Of a DNA stretch of 20,538 nt, positions 1 to 7,568 are shown one piece after another. Each line of letters opens with the position of its first letter. Position 1 is the stretch's first letter. A program made the position numbers and the translations under genes. Source of the stretch: CAZSPT01 sp964608895 (GTDB lineage: Bacteria > Patescibacteriota > Patescibacteriia > 2-01-FULL-39-33); NCBI GenBank assembly GCA_964608895.1, contig CAZSPT010000007.1, positions 1 to 20,538 on the forward strand, written 5' to 3'. The notes below the pieces were generated by a model. The model did no database searches. It had not been told where the DNA came from and was given only the letters and a program-made list of their open reading frames with translations.

Positions 1-19
1 CAATCACTTTCTTCTTCAT
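1..19 (-). CDS. 5' end of an unidentified gene leaving the window
   Basis: On the minus strand an ATG at 19-17 opens a frame reading Met-Lys-Lys-Lys-Val-Ile before the window ends. An AAGGAG-type Shine-Dalgarno sequence lies about 6 nt upstream, which is why this is taken as a real start. Nothing can be said about function. The gene follows the phosphomannomutase gene in the same direction across about 130 nt with no visible terminator. Confidence 0.5.
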
Positions 20-120
20 CTTTCTCTCCTTTTTCTTGTTTTTACCTTCCCCAAACAATAACTCAAACAACACTTAGCATCCTTAATCAAAGTCTTATTG
101 ATTTTTAAGGAACTGCAACT

Positions 121-149
121 ATCTTAACAACTTTAAACCTAAAAAACAA
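121..149 (-). promoter_or_regulatory. possible promoter for the gene at the left edge
   Basis: Reading the minus strand, TTGTTT (149-144), a 17-nt spacer and TAAGAT (126-121) form a weak sigma70-type promoter. It begins just past the end of the phosphomannomutase gene and points at the ATG at 19. Only the spacing and the -10 are good. Confidence 0.3.
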
Positions 150-150
150 A

Positions 151-1563
151 TTAATCTTTAACTCGCCTGATCTCCGCGACCAACTCCCGTTTGACTTTTT
201 TCAAAGTTTCGGGATTGTTCGCCCAGATATTCGCTCTAACAATCGGCTCGGTGTGAGACGGCCGAATGTTGAAAAACCAATTTTTTGACTCAATTGACAG
301 TCCGTCAATTCGCTTCTTGCGCCGGAAACGGTATTTCTTTTTCAAAGCTTTTTTCAGTCGGGAGAAATCAATCCCGGAAAAATTAAGCTCTCCGGAAATA
401 AAATTACCCTCGGTGAACGGAGCGATTGCTTGAGAAAGCGAAAGCTGATTTTTTAACAGACGGCCTAAAACCAAAAGGACCGGAATAACGGCGTCGCCAA
501 AAATAAAATTCTTTTTTTCACCGGCTAATCGGAAATTAAACATATAATGGCCGGAGTTCTCACAGCCGAACAAAAGACGGCGGCGGCTCATAGTATTAAT
601 AATATTGGCATAGCCGGCCCGGTGAATTATCGGCCGGCCGCCGGCTCTGACGATTAACTCGGAAATTCCTCTCGGTAGCCGGGCGTCAATTAAAATTTCC
701 GGCTTTTTTTTCAGTTTTAAACTGAAAATTTTATCCAAAATTATTTCAGCCAGCAAGCAGTTGATATAAAAAGGATGAATAAAATTTCCGGCTTCATCCA
801 AAAAAATACAGCGGTCGCCGTCGCCATCCCAGACAATCGCCAAATCAGCCTGTTCTTCTTTCAAAACTTTTTTAGCCGGCCGCCGGCTGGCCGCCAACAT
901 TGGATTAAGACTATGGTCGGGATAACGGTCACCGGGAGAAAAATTCATCTTAACCGCTTTAAGCGGCAGTTCAGAAAAAACTTCTTCAATCAGCCGAGCA
1001 CCCGAACCGTCAGCGGCGTCAAAAATCACGGTTATTTTTTTTGATTTTCTGACCAACGACCGGCTGTTGAATCCGGCTAACTTGAAAACAAATTCGCGAT
1101 AATCGTCCTTGATTTCAAAAGGCCTGGTTTGAAAACCCGATTTAATCTGACAATAACCCATCGCCCCGGCCATTTTAATCACTTTATTCAAACCAGTCCT
1201 TAAACCAAGGGAAACACCCTGGGAATCGCTGAGTTTGAAACCGGCATAGCCTTCAGGATTATGAGAAGCCGTCGCCATTACTCCGCCATCAAAATGACGC
1301 CGGCCGACGGCGAAAAAAAGTTCCGGAGTACTCACTTCGCCCAAATCAAAAATTTGAGCGTCGGCCGAAGCCGCTCCCCTGACAAAAGCCGAAAAAACCT
1401 TGGCTGATTCCGGCCGGCAATCGTGCCCAGCGGCTATTTTTTTAATTCGACAACTTTTAATAAAAGCGGCTCCCAAAAGATAAGCGGCTCCTTCGTCAAG
1501 CTCTTCAGGATACTTGCCCCGAATATCGTATTCCTTGAAAATTTTTTGATTTATTTTTTTCAT
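151..1563 (-). CDS. manB: phosphomannomutase / phosphoglucomutase
   Basis: Alpha-D-phosphohexomutase superfamily enzyme interconverting hexose 6- and 1-phosphates in the cytoplasm, feeding nucleotide-sugar and surface glycan synthesis. All four signature regions are visible in the 470 residues: YDIRG near 12-16, the phosphoserine loop TASHNP at 98-103 (Ser100 catalytic), the metal loop DGDGDR at 246-251, the sugar-binding ENSGH at 335-339, and the phosphate-binding RPSHTEP at 434-440. Length is normal for the family (about 450-470). Whether mannose or glucose phosphate is preferred cannot be read from sequence; bacterial members are often dual. The ATG start is supported by a TATAAT element about 25 nt upstream; a weak AGAGG lies too far away to be a good ribosome site. 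It diverges from glyA. Confidence 0.93.
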   Translation of the reverse strand: MKKINQKIFKEYDIRGKYPEELDEGAAYLLGAAFIKSCRIKKIAAGHDCRPESAKVFSAFVRGAASADAQIFDLGEVSTPELFFAVGRRHFDGGVMATASHNPEGYAGFKLSDSQGVSLGLRTGLNKVIKMAGAMGYCQIKSGFQTRPFEIKDDYREFVFKLAGFNSRSLVRKSKKITVIFDAADGSGARLIEEVFSELPLKAVKMNFSPGDRYPDHSLNPMLAASRRPAKKVLKEEQADLAIVWDGDGDRCIFLDEAGNFIHPFYINCLLAEIILDKIFSLKLKKKPEILIDARLPRGISELIVRAGGRPIIHRAGYANIINTMSRRRLLFGCENSGHYMFNFRLAGEKKNFIFGDAVIPVLLVLGRLLKNQLSLSQAIAPFTEGNFISGELNFSGIDFSRLKKALKKKYRFRRKKRIDGLSIESKNWFFNIRPSHTEPIVRANIWANNPETLKKVKRELVAEIRRVKD

Positions 1564-1587
1564 AAAACCGCAAACCTCTTTTTTATC

Positions 1588-1617
1588 ATTATACCATTTT
1601 CAGCCGGCTAAAACCAA
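1588..1617 (-). promoter_or_regulatory. promoter of the phosphohexomutase gene
   Basis: Minus strand: TTGGTT (1617-1612), an 18-nt spacer and TATAAT (1593-1588), with TGG just before the -10 as in extended -10 promoters. Predicted transcription start is about 1581, giving a leader of under 20 nt to the ATG at 1563. Confidence 0.6.
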
Positions 1618-1676
1618 ATTTGCCTCAAAAAAAACTCGCGGAAAAAAATCCGAAAAATCAACCCGGTTTTAAAAAA

Positions 1677-1705
1677 TTGTAAAAAAAAACCGGCCATGAT
1701 AAAAT
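1677..1705 (+). promoter_or_regulatory. promoter of glyA-folD
   Basis: TTGTAA (1677-1682), a 17-nt spacer and TAAAAT (1700-1705) preceded by TGA, an extended -10. The predicted transcript starts near 1712, only about 15 nt before the glyA ATG, and no Shine-Dalgarno sequence is present in that short leader. Confidence 0.6.
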
Positions 1706-1727
1706 AACAGCGTAATATTTTCAAAAA

Positions 1728-2969
1728 ATGACTCAAAAAAAATCAAAAATTTCCAGATTAATCGCCCGGGAAATTAAACGCCAGCAGGAAGGATTAGTAA
1801 TGATTGCCAGCGAAAACTACGCTCCTCAAGAAGTCCTTGAAGCAATTGGCAGTCCTTTGACTAATAAATATTCCGAGGGCTACCCCGGCCGACGCTATTA
1901 TACCGGCAACGAGATTATTGACGAAATTGAAATTGAAGCCCAGCGACTCGCCTTAAAAATTTTCGGACTGTCGGAAAAAAACTGGCGGGCAAACGTTCAG
2001 CCCCATTCCGGCTCCTCAGCCAATCTCGCCGTCTATCTCGGCCTACTTCAGCCGGGAGAAAAAATCCTCGGAATGGATCTTGGAGCCGGCGGCCATCTCA
2101 CTCACGGCAGTCCGGTTAATTTTTCCGGAAAACTTTTTCAATTCAACCACTATCAAGTTGACCAAAAAAACCAGCGGCTGGATTACCAAAAAATCGCCGC
2201 CGCCGCCCGGAAATACCGGCCGAAAATGATTGTGGCCGGAGCAACCGCCTATCCCCGAAAAATAAACTTTAAAAAATTCAAGGAAATTGCCGAAGAAGTC
2301 AAAGCTTTTCTGGTTGCTGACATCGCCCATATCGCCGGCCTGGTAACGGCCAAAGTCCATCCTTCCCCCTTTCCCCACGCCGACATTGTCACCACCACCA
2401 CCCATAAGACCCTTCGGGGGCCTCGAAGCGCCATAATCATTTGCCGAAAAGAGTTTGAAAAACAAATTAACCGAGCGGTCTTTCCCGGCCTTCAAGGAGG
2501 TCCGCTTGACCAGATGACCGCCGCCAAAGCGGTTTGTTTCCGACTCGCTCTGACTGAAAAATTCCGCCAGGACCAGCGTCAAACCGTTAAAAACGCCAAA
2601 GCCCTGGCCGCCGCCCTAAAAGCTGAAGGGCTTAAATTGATTTCCGGAGGCACTGACAACCATTTAATTCTTCTTAATTGTCAACCGCTGAAAATTTCCG
2701 GCAAACAAGGAGCCGAAGCTTTAGCTGAAGCGAAAATTTACGCTAACGCCAACATGATTCCGTATGATCCGGCCAAACCGCTTAATCCCTCGGGTATCAG
2801 AATTGGAACTCCGGCCGTCACCAGCCGGGGAATGACTGAAGCGGAAATGGAACAAATTGCCGGCTGGTTTAAAAAAATTCTCCTTAAGCCAAATTCAACG
2901 GCTTTGAAACGAAAAATATCCCGAGAAGTTAAAAAACTAACTGAACGATTCCCTCTTTCTTATGGCTAA
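1728..2969 (+). CDS. glyA: serine hydroxymethyltransferase
   Basis: PLP enzyme converting serine and tetrahydrofolate to glycine and 5,10-methylenetetrahydrofolate, the entry of one-carbon units. The 413-residue protein is full length for bacterial GlyA. Visible landmarks are the ASENY motif near residue 27, the KYSEGYPGRRYY substrate segment, and the VTTTTHKTLRGPR segment, in which Lys227 is the Schiff-base lysine. The start ATG lies just downstream of an extended -10 promoter and has no Shine-Dalgarno sequence. The 3' end overlaps folD by 8 nt, so the two consecutive folate-pathway enzymes are cotranscribed and probably translationally coupled. Confidence 0.97.
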   Translation: MTQKKSKISRLIAREIKRQQEGLVMIASENYAPQEVLEAIGSPLTNKYSEGYPGRRYYTGNEIIDEIEIEAQRLALKIFGLSEKNWRANVQPHSGSSANLAVYLGLLQPGEKILGMDLGAGGHLTHGSPVNFSGKLFQFNHYQVDQKNQRLDYQKIAAAARKYRPKMIVAGATAYPRKINFKKFKEIAEEVKAFLVADIAHIAGLVTAKVHPSPFPHADIVTTTTHKTLRGPRSAIIICRKEFEKQINRAVFPGLQGGPLDQMTAAKAVCFRLALTEKFRQDQRQTVKNAKALAAALKAEGLKLISGGTDNHLILLNCQPLKISGKQGAEALAEAKIYANANMIPYDPAKPLNPSGIRIGTPAVTSRGMTEAEMEQIAGWFKKILLKPNSTALKRKISREVKKLTERFPLSYG

Positions 2970-3804
2970 AAAACAAGCGATTATTCTGGACGGCCAAAAG
3001 CTGGCAAAAAAAATCAAGCTTGATTTGGCCAAAAAAATCAACCACCAGTCCGAACGGCCGGATTTGGCGGTGATTATGGTTGGCGACAACCAAGCTTCAG
3101 AACTCTACCTGAAATTAAAAGAAAAAGCCTGCCAGGAAATTGGAGTTAATTGCCACAAATATCTTGCTAATCAAAAATGCTATCCAAACATCTCCCGAGA
3201 AGAACTCTTAAAATTGATTAACTTCCTTAATCAAGACCGAGAAGTTGACGGCATTCTGGTTCAGCTTCCGCTTCCGAAAAAATACGACCGGCAGGAAATA
3301 ATTAAGGCAATAAACCCGGCCAAGGATGTTGACGGCTTTCATCCCCAAAACCGCCGATCGGAAATAATTCCGCCGACGGTCGCCGCTGTCATTGAGCTCC
3401 TTAAGGCGACCGGCCAGCGGCTTTCAAACAAAAAAACCGCCGTAGTTGGAAAAAGCGAAGTTTTTCTGAAAGGAATCGCCGCTGAATTAAAAAACCGGCT
3501 TAAGATAAAAACAGTGGTTGAAATTCCGGCTGAAATAAAAAATCCCGAAAATTTGACAGACTATGATATCGTCGTTACCGCCCTTGGCCGGCCGCATTGG
3601 CTGAAAAAATCGGCCATCAAGCAAGGAGCGACTGTCATTGACATTGGAATCGCTAAAAAACAAGAGCGAACGACCGGCGACGCCGCTCCGGAAATCGCCG
3701 CCAAAGCCGGCTTTCTTTCGCCGGTTCCCGGCGGCGTCGGCCCCTTAACCGTCGCCTGCCTGCTTAGAAACGTTTGGCTGCTTCAACAAAAAAAATCCGG
3801 TTAA
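2962..3804 (+). CDS. folD: methylenetetrahydrofolate dehydrogenase / cyclohydrolase
   Basis: Bifunctional enzyme oxidising 5,10-methylene-THF to methenyl-THF and hydrolysing it to 10-formyl-THF, the step after GlyA. Length (280) is normal. Catalytic landmarks are kept: Tyr49 and Lys53 in SELYLKLK, Gln101 in QLPLP, Asp124 in DVDGFHP, and the C-terminal PGGVGPLT. Two usually conserved stretches deviate: the P-C/T-T-P-x-G element at the start of the cofactor domain is replaced by PPTVAAV, and the nucleotide loop normally GRS-x-x-VGKP reads GKSEVFLKG. This may mean altered cofactor preference (inference). The start overlaps the glyA end; a terminator follows closely. Confidence 0.92.
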   Translation: MAKKQAIILDGQKLAKKIKLDLAKKINHQSERPDLAVIMVGDNQASELYLKLKEKACQEIGVNCHKYLANQKCYPNISREELLKLINFLNQDREVDGILVQLPLPKKYDRQEIIKAINPAKDVDGFHPQNRRSEIIPPTVAAVIELLKATGQRLSNKKTAVVGKSEVFLKGIAAELKNRLKIKTVVEIPAEIKNPENLTDYDIVVTALGRPHWLKKSAIKQGATVIDIGIAKKQERTTGDAAPEIAAKAGFLSPVPGGVGPLTVACLLRNVWLLQQKKSG

Positions 3805-3816
3805 TAAACCGGCGGT

Positions 3817-3843
3817 AAAAAAAGGCCCCACCAGGCCTTTTTT
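3817..3843. terminator. bidirectional intrinsic terminator, folD / ychF side
   Basis: A-run plus GGCC (3817-3827), loop CCACCA, then GGCC plus T-run (3834-3843). The hairpin is symmetric with T-tracts on both strands, so it can end folD from the left and the small minus-strand ORF after ychF from the right. Confidence 0.85.
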
Positions 3844-3860
3844 ATTGGATTGTTTTTTTA

Positions 3861-4007
3861 TTAAACAATAATTTCAACATGGACGGCCAAAAAGGAAATA
3901 ACCGGTTCCAAAAAAACCTCCCAAACCCCAATAACCGCCACTGAAGAAAGAGTAATTACAGTATAAAATAAAACTTTCAAAATTTGATCGTCGTCCATAT
4001 TAACCAT
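3861..4007 (-). CDS. small single-span membrane protein, hypothetical
   Basis: A 48-codon minus-strand frame (ATG at 4007, second in-frame ATG at 3998, TAA at 3861-3863) overlapping the last codons of ychF by 8 nt and ending just before the terminator. The translation begins with a short acidic stretch (MDDD), then a hydrophobic run of about 35 residues (KVLFYTVITLSSVAVIGVW onward) consistent with one membrane helix plus an amphipathic end. The layout recalls the C-terminal half of SecE, but the Trp-Pro segment expected there is absent, so that name is not given. Position between ychF and a terminator is the main support; no Shine-Dalgarno sequence is present, as for ychF. Confidence 0.4.
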   Translation of the reverse strand: MVNMDDDQILKVLFYTVITLSSVAVIGVWEVFLEPVISFLAVHVEIIV

Positions 4008-5046
4008 GTTTAAAATTAATGACATCGCCGTCTTGAATTTGATAATCCCGACCTTCCAGCCGAATCAACCCGCTATCCCTGGCCAAAGCTTCGCCGCCGG
4101 CTTCAACCAGCTGCCGCCAATTGATTACTTCGGCTTTAATGAATTTTTCTTGAAAATCGCTGTGAATCGCTCCGCCGGCCTCGGGAGCGCTCACTCCCCG
4201 CTTAACCGTCCAGGCTCTGGTTTCGGCCGGACCGCTGGAAAAAAAAGTAATCAAATCTAAAGTATCATAAGCTTTTTTAATTAACTTGTCAAGCCCGGAT
4301 TCAGTCAGTTTTAACTCAGCAAGATATTCCCGGACCTCGGCGGCCGGCAAAGCGGCCAACTCGGCTTCAATTTTGGCTGAAATCGTTAAATAATCGCTTT
4401 CCTGAAAAATTTTGTCTTCATCAACGTTAAGAACGTAAATAATCGGCTTGGCGGTTAAAAGATTAAGCTCTGACAAAAAAGACTTTTCCTTGTCGTCCAA
4501 TCCAAGCTGTCTAACCGGCTGGCCGGCCTCCAAACCGACCCGGACTTTTTCCAAAATCGGCTGAAGCTCGGCCGCCCGGGAATCATTGCCCCGAAGCCGC
4601 TTTTCATTCTTAGCCAGACTTTTCTTAATTGTTTCCAAATCGGCGAAAATCAATTCCAAATCAATTGTTTCCCGGTCGCTTTCGGGATTGATTGCTCCGG
4701 AAACATGAGAAACGTTTTCATTACTAAAGCATCTTAAAACTTCAACAATCGCCTCAACTTCCCTAATTTGGGATAAAAACTGATTGCCAAGGCCTTCGCC
4801 CTGGTGAGCGTTCTTCACTAAACCGGCAATGTCAAAAAATTCAATAGTCGTCGGAACAGTCCGTTCGGAGCCGGAAACCTCGGCCAAACGTTCCAACCGG
4901 GAGTCAGGAACCGGAACAACTCCAACGTTCGGAGCGATGGTGCAAAAAGGATAATTAGAAGCGTCAACCTGTTTTTTAGTCAAGGCGGTAAATAAAGTTG
5001 ATTTGCCGACGTTCGGCAGGCCGACAATTCCGACTGAAAAAGACAT
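4000..5046 (-). CDS. ychF: redox-/ribosome-associated P-loop NTPase YchF (OLA1 family)
   Basis: Universally conserved Obg-related NTPase that binds ribosomes and in characterised members prefers ATP. The 348 residues show G1 GLPNVGKST (9-17), the YPFCTIAPN switch region (32-40), G3 DIAGL (72-76) followed by the family-specific QGEGLGNQFL, and NVDE (207-210) in place of the NKxD of true GTPases. A TGS domain occupies the last roughly 80 residues. Slightly shorter than the usual about 363 residues but complete. The ATG lies 28 nt downstream of a good TATACT -10 and has no Shine-Dalgarno sequence. Confidence 0.96.
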   Translation of the reverse strand: MSFSVGIVGLPNVGKSTLFTALTKKQVDASNYPFCTIAPNVGVVPVPDSRLERLAEVSGSERTVPTTIEFFDIAGLVKNAHQGEGLGNQFLSQIREVEAIVEVLRCFSNENVSHVSGAINPESDRETIDLELIFADLETIKKSLAKNEKRLRGNDSRAAELQPILEKVRVGLEAGQPVRQLGLDDKEKSFLSELNLLTAKPIIYVLNVDEDKIFQESDYLTISAKIEAELAALPAAEVREYLAELKLTESGLDKLIKKAYDTLDLITFFSSGPAETRAWTVKRGVSAPEAGGAIHSDFQEKFIKAEVINWRQLVEAGGEALARDSGLIRLEGRDYQIQDGDVINFKHG

Positions 5047-5073
5047 AATAAGCGATTAAATTCTATTTTTTTC

Positions 5074-5102
5074 AGTATAACCGCATGAACAAAATTTTTC
5101 AA
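5074..5102 (-). promoter_or_regulatory. promoter of ychF
   Basis: Minus strand: TTGAAA (5102-5097), 17-nt spacer, TATACT (5079-5074). A strong sigma70-like match directing transcription into ychF; predicted start about 5067. Confidence 0.7.
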
Positions 5103-5112
5103 TCCTAACGAC

Positions 5113-5141
5113 TTGCAAATCTCCTTTGGTTATTTTAAGAT
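5113..5141 (+). promoter_or_regulatory. promoter of the DnaQ-like gene
   Basis: TTGCAA (5113-5118), 17-nt spacer, TAAGAT (5136-5141). The predicted start point (about 5148) is within a few bases of the ATG at 5150, so the message would be leaderless or nearly so. Confidence 0.6.
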
Positions 5142-5149
5142 AAAACATT

Positions 5150-5704
5150 ATGATGGAACAGAAATACCAAACTTTTCTCAAAACCGAATTCACTGTCTTT
5201 GACATTGAAACTTCCGGCCTTAACCCGGTTAAAGACGAAATCTTGGAAATCGCCGCACTGAAATTAAAAGGCCCAAAAACCGCCGAAAAATTCCAATCTC
5301 TAATCCAGCCGAGCCGGCCAATTCCCGACGAAGTTGAAAAAATCCACGGCCTGAATGAAATTTTTCTTCTGGTCAACGGGGAAAAACCAGAACAAACGCT
5401 TAAAAAATTCTTTAATTTTATCAAAGGAACCATCTTGGTCGGCCACAATATTAAGGAATTTGACTGGCTGTTTATTATCAATCAAGCCAAAAAAAAATCC
5501 CTGACGCCGCCGGAAGTAAAATTCATTGACACTTTGGAGCTGGCCAAAAAAATCCTGCCAATTCCCGGATTTAATCTTTCCAAAGTGGCTGAACACTTCG
5601 GCTTAAAACACCAGAACGCTCATCGGGCGATGCCGGACGTGGAAATAAACACCCTGGTTTTTCTAAAAATAATGGAAAAAATACTTCAAGAAAAATTAAC
5701 CTAA
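5150..5704 (+). CDS. DnaQ-like 3'-5' exonuclease (DEDDh family)
   Basis: A 184-residue single-domain exonuclease of the DnaQ/PolC-epsilon type, cleaving 3' ends of DNA or RNA with two metals. ExoI is FDIETSG (Asp18, Glu20), ExoII is HNIKEFD (Asp105), and ExoIII is HRAMPDVE (His158, Asp163), so all five DEDDh catalytic residues are present. There is no polymerase, helicase or UvrC domain attached, so it could be a stand-alone proofreading subunit, an RNase T/oligoribonuclease-like nuclease, or a repair nuclease. The start is ATG 5150 (or the adjacent ATG 5153), immediately downstream of its promoter with no room for a ribosome site. A strong terminator follows. Confidence 0.9.
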   Translation: MMEQKYQTFLKTEFTVFDIETSGLNPVKDEILEIAALKLKGPKTAEKFQSLIQPSRPIPDEVEKIHGLNEIFLLVNGEKPEQTLKKFFNFIKGTILVGHNIKEFDWLFIINQAKKKSLTPPEVKFIDTLELAKKILPIPGFNLSKVAEHFGLKHQNAHRAMPDVEINTLVFLKIMEKILQEKLT

Positions 5705-5738
5705 AACCAAATATAAAACAAAAAATAAATTATTTAAT

Positions 5739-5765
5739 AAAAAGGCAGTTTTTACTGCCTTTTTT
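5739..5765. terminator. bidirectional intrinsic terminator
   Basis: Perfect 11-bp stem (5739-5749 with 5754-5764) with a TTTT loop, A-rich on the left and T-rich on the right. It ends the DnaQ-like gene and, on the other strand, the ketosynthase operon. Confidence 0.85.
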
Positions 5766-5773
5766 AAAGTCCT

Positions 5774-6118
5774 TTAATTAATATCGGACAAAAAATCGGA
5801 AAGTTTTTTTTCTCTAAGCGCCATCATTTTGGAAAGCAAAACCTGAAAACCTCCGCCTGGAAATTTTTCCAGCAGCCATAAAGGAAAAAAATGACAACTG
5901 CCCAGAAAAAAATCAACTATTCCGTCAAACAGTCCCAGGGCGAGAAAGCCGGAAATTCCGACAACTGCTCCGCAAGCGGACAATTTCAGCCAACCGGGAT
6001 AATCGCTTTCAAGAAGCCGGTAGAAATTGTAATTTAAGAAAGTTTCGTGGAATATCCCGAAAAAACAGACAAACGCCTGATAACCGGCCGCCAGCCGAAA
6101 ACAATGCTTAATCTTCAT
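5774..6118 (-). CDS. small membrane protein in the ketosynthase operon
   Basis: Unrecognised 114-residue protein. It has two or three hydrophobic stretches, about residues 9-32, 45-75 and 76-85, separated by short polar segments, and a charged C-terminus (REKKLSDFLSDIN), so an inner-membrane protein is likely. It overlaps the ketosynthase stop by 11 nt and has an ideal AGGAGGT ribosome site (6131-6125) inside the end of that gene, which makes it a genuine member of the operon. A link to lipid or acyl metabolism is only inferred from position. The following terminator closes the operon. Confidence 0.7.
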   Translation of the reverse strand: MKIKHCFRLAAGYQAFVCFFGIFHETFLNYNFYRLLESDYPGWLKLSACGAVVGISGFLALGLFDGIVDFFLGSCHFFPLWLLEKFPGGGFQVLLSKMMALREKKLSDFLSDIN

Positions 6119-7568
6119 TGGGATACCTCCTGAATATTAAAACTGAATTGTGACCGCCAAATCCCAAAGAAGTCGACATGGCCGTCCGAATCTGTTTGGC
6201 GATTCCCCGATCGGGAATTGAAAAAATAAAATTTGGCTCGGGATTGTCCTGATTCGGAATTCCGGGAATAAAGTTATTTTGAAAAATTAAATTTATCAAA
6301 ATCGCTTCAACCGCTCCGGCTCCGGCCTGAAAATGACCAGTCAGACACTTAGTCGGATGGACAATTATCTCATTGATTCGGTCTGAAAAAACTCCGCGCA
6401 AAATATCGGATTCAATTAAATCGCACTCCTTGGTTGAAGTGGCGTGAGGATTGATATAATCAATCTCTTGAGGGCTCAAACCGGCTTTTTCTAAAGCCCG
6501 ATTAATCGCCTTTACCACCTGCCGACCACTCGGTTCCAGTTGAACCATGCTATAGCCGTCGTTAGTCTGGGAATAAGCGACCAGTTCAGAATAAATTTTC
6601 GCCTCTCTCTCCAAAGCCCGATCTAAATCTTCCAAAACGAGATAACCGGCTCCCTCTCCCAAAGCAAAACCGTCCCGCTCCTTGTCTCCGGGCTTGACTC
6701 CGTTCTTTGACATCACCTTCAGCCGATTAAACATTGAAATAATTGAATAGGCGATTGGGGCTTCAGTGCCGCCGGCGACAACCACTTCGGCGTCGCCGTC
6801 CTGGATCACCCGGTAAGCTTGGCCAATGGCGTCAGAACCAGAAGAACAGGCCGAATTAACCGCTAAAGCCGGGCCATGAAATTCAAACATTTGAGTAACA
6901 TGGCCGCAAATGGCGTAATTTAAAAAATTAAAAATCGTCGGCGGAATCTGCTTGAAAATTTCATAAGGCGTAACCTTTAGAAAATCAAGGATTCCTTTTT
7001 CCTCTAATTCTCTAATTTCTTCCTGAAAAACTTCCTTGAGTTTTTTAAAAGCATCCGCTAATTCGGCTTGGTCGCGCTTTTGACCGTTGGAAAGCATTAG
7101 TTCATCAAAATCGGAAAGCAGTAAAACCAGAAATTGAGCAAACCCAACAGTATATTTCATGGTGATTTCAACCATCATTTCTTCAATACTGCCGATTCCC
7201 TGCATTCCGTTTCCGGTGTAAAAACCAATGTTTTCCCGATCACTCTCAAGTAAATTGCCGTCGGTCAAAGTCAGCTTGGTCGCCGCCAGGGCAAACTGAA
7301 TCATCTTGTCAAAAAGACCTCTTTTTCTCTTAAACAGCTTGTCGCTGACTTCTGAATTATTGAAATATTTAGTGATATCCCAACCTTTGATTTCCGCCCC
7401 TTTTATCCGATCAAAAACTTCCAATCCTTTCAATTGTTCAATATCAGAAATAGCGCTTCGGCCGGCAACGATATTATCCCAAAATTCATTGCGGCCACTT
7501 TTATTCCGAGTCGGCCCCAAAGGAGTAACCGCTCCAATACCGGTAACAACAACTCTTTTCCTGCTCAT
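6108..7568 (-). CDS. beta-ketoacyl-ACP synthase, FabF-like
   Basis: Condensing enzyme of the thiolase fold, joining an acyl thioester to malonyl-ACP in fatty acid or polyketide synthesis. The Cys-His-His triad is intact: Cys241 in SACSSGSDA, His375 in NPHATST, His412 in PTKCLTGHF; the C-terminal GFGGHN glycine loop is at 469-474. At 486 residues it is about 70 longer than FabF. The excess is a charged, helix-prone segment at about 140-205, placed before the nucleophile, that I cannot match to a known domain. The ATGA overlap with the upstream U32 gene and a GGGAGG ribosome site about 8 nt before the ATG indicate coupling. No acyl carrier protein, FabD, FabG or FabZ is in the window, so the substrate is unknown. 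Confidence 0.85.
   Translation of the reverse strand: MSRKRVVVTGIGAVTPLGPTRNKSGRNEFWDNIVAGRSAISDIEQLKGLEVFDRIKGAEIKGWDITKYFNNSEVSDKLFKRKRGLFDKMIQFALAATKLTLTDGNLLESDRENIGFYTGNGMQGIGSIEEMMVEITMKYTVGFAQFLVLLLSDFDELMLSNGQKRDQAELADAFKKLKEVFQEEIRELEEKGILDFLKVTPYEIFKQIPPTIFNFLNYAICGHVTQMFEFHGPALAVNSACSSGSDAIGQAYRVIQDGDAEVVVAGGTEAPIAYSIISMFNRLKVMSKNGVKPGDKERDGFALGEGAGYLVLEDLDRALEREAKIYSELVAYSQTNDGYSMVQLEPSGRQVVKAINRALEKAGLSPQEIDYINPHATSTKECDLIESDILRGVFSDRINEIIVHPTKCLTGHFQAGAGAVEAILINLIFQNNFIPGIPNQDNPEPNFIFSIPDRGIAKQIRTAMSTSLGFGGHNSVLIFRRYPNED

Noticed and set aside
2043..2582. 179-codon minus-strand ORF opposite glyA
   Set aside because: Lies entirely within glyA, has Gly/Phe-rich low-quality sequence and no start signals; it is the shadow of a strongly conserved gene.
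3861..4007. SecE assignment for the small membrane ORF
   Set aside because: Length and one helix fit, but the conserved Trp-Pro segment before the helix is missing.
5056..5481. 141-codon minus-strand ORF opposite the exonuclease gene
   Set aside because: Overlaps a clear DEDDh exonuclease and both promoters; composition is that of an antisense frame.
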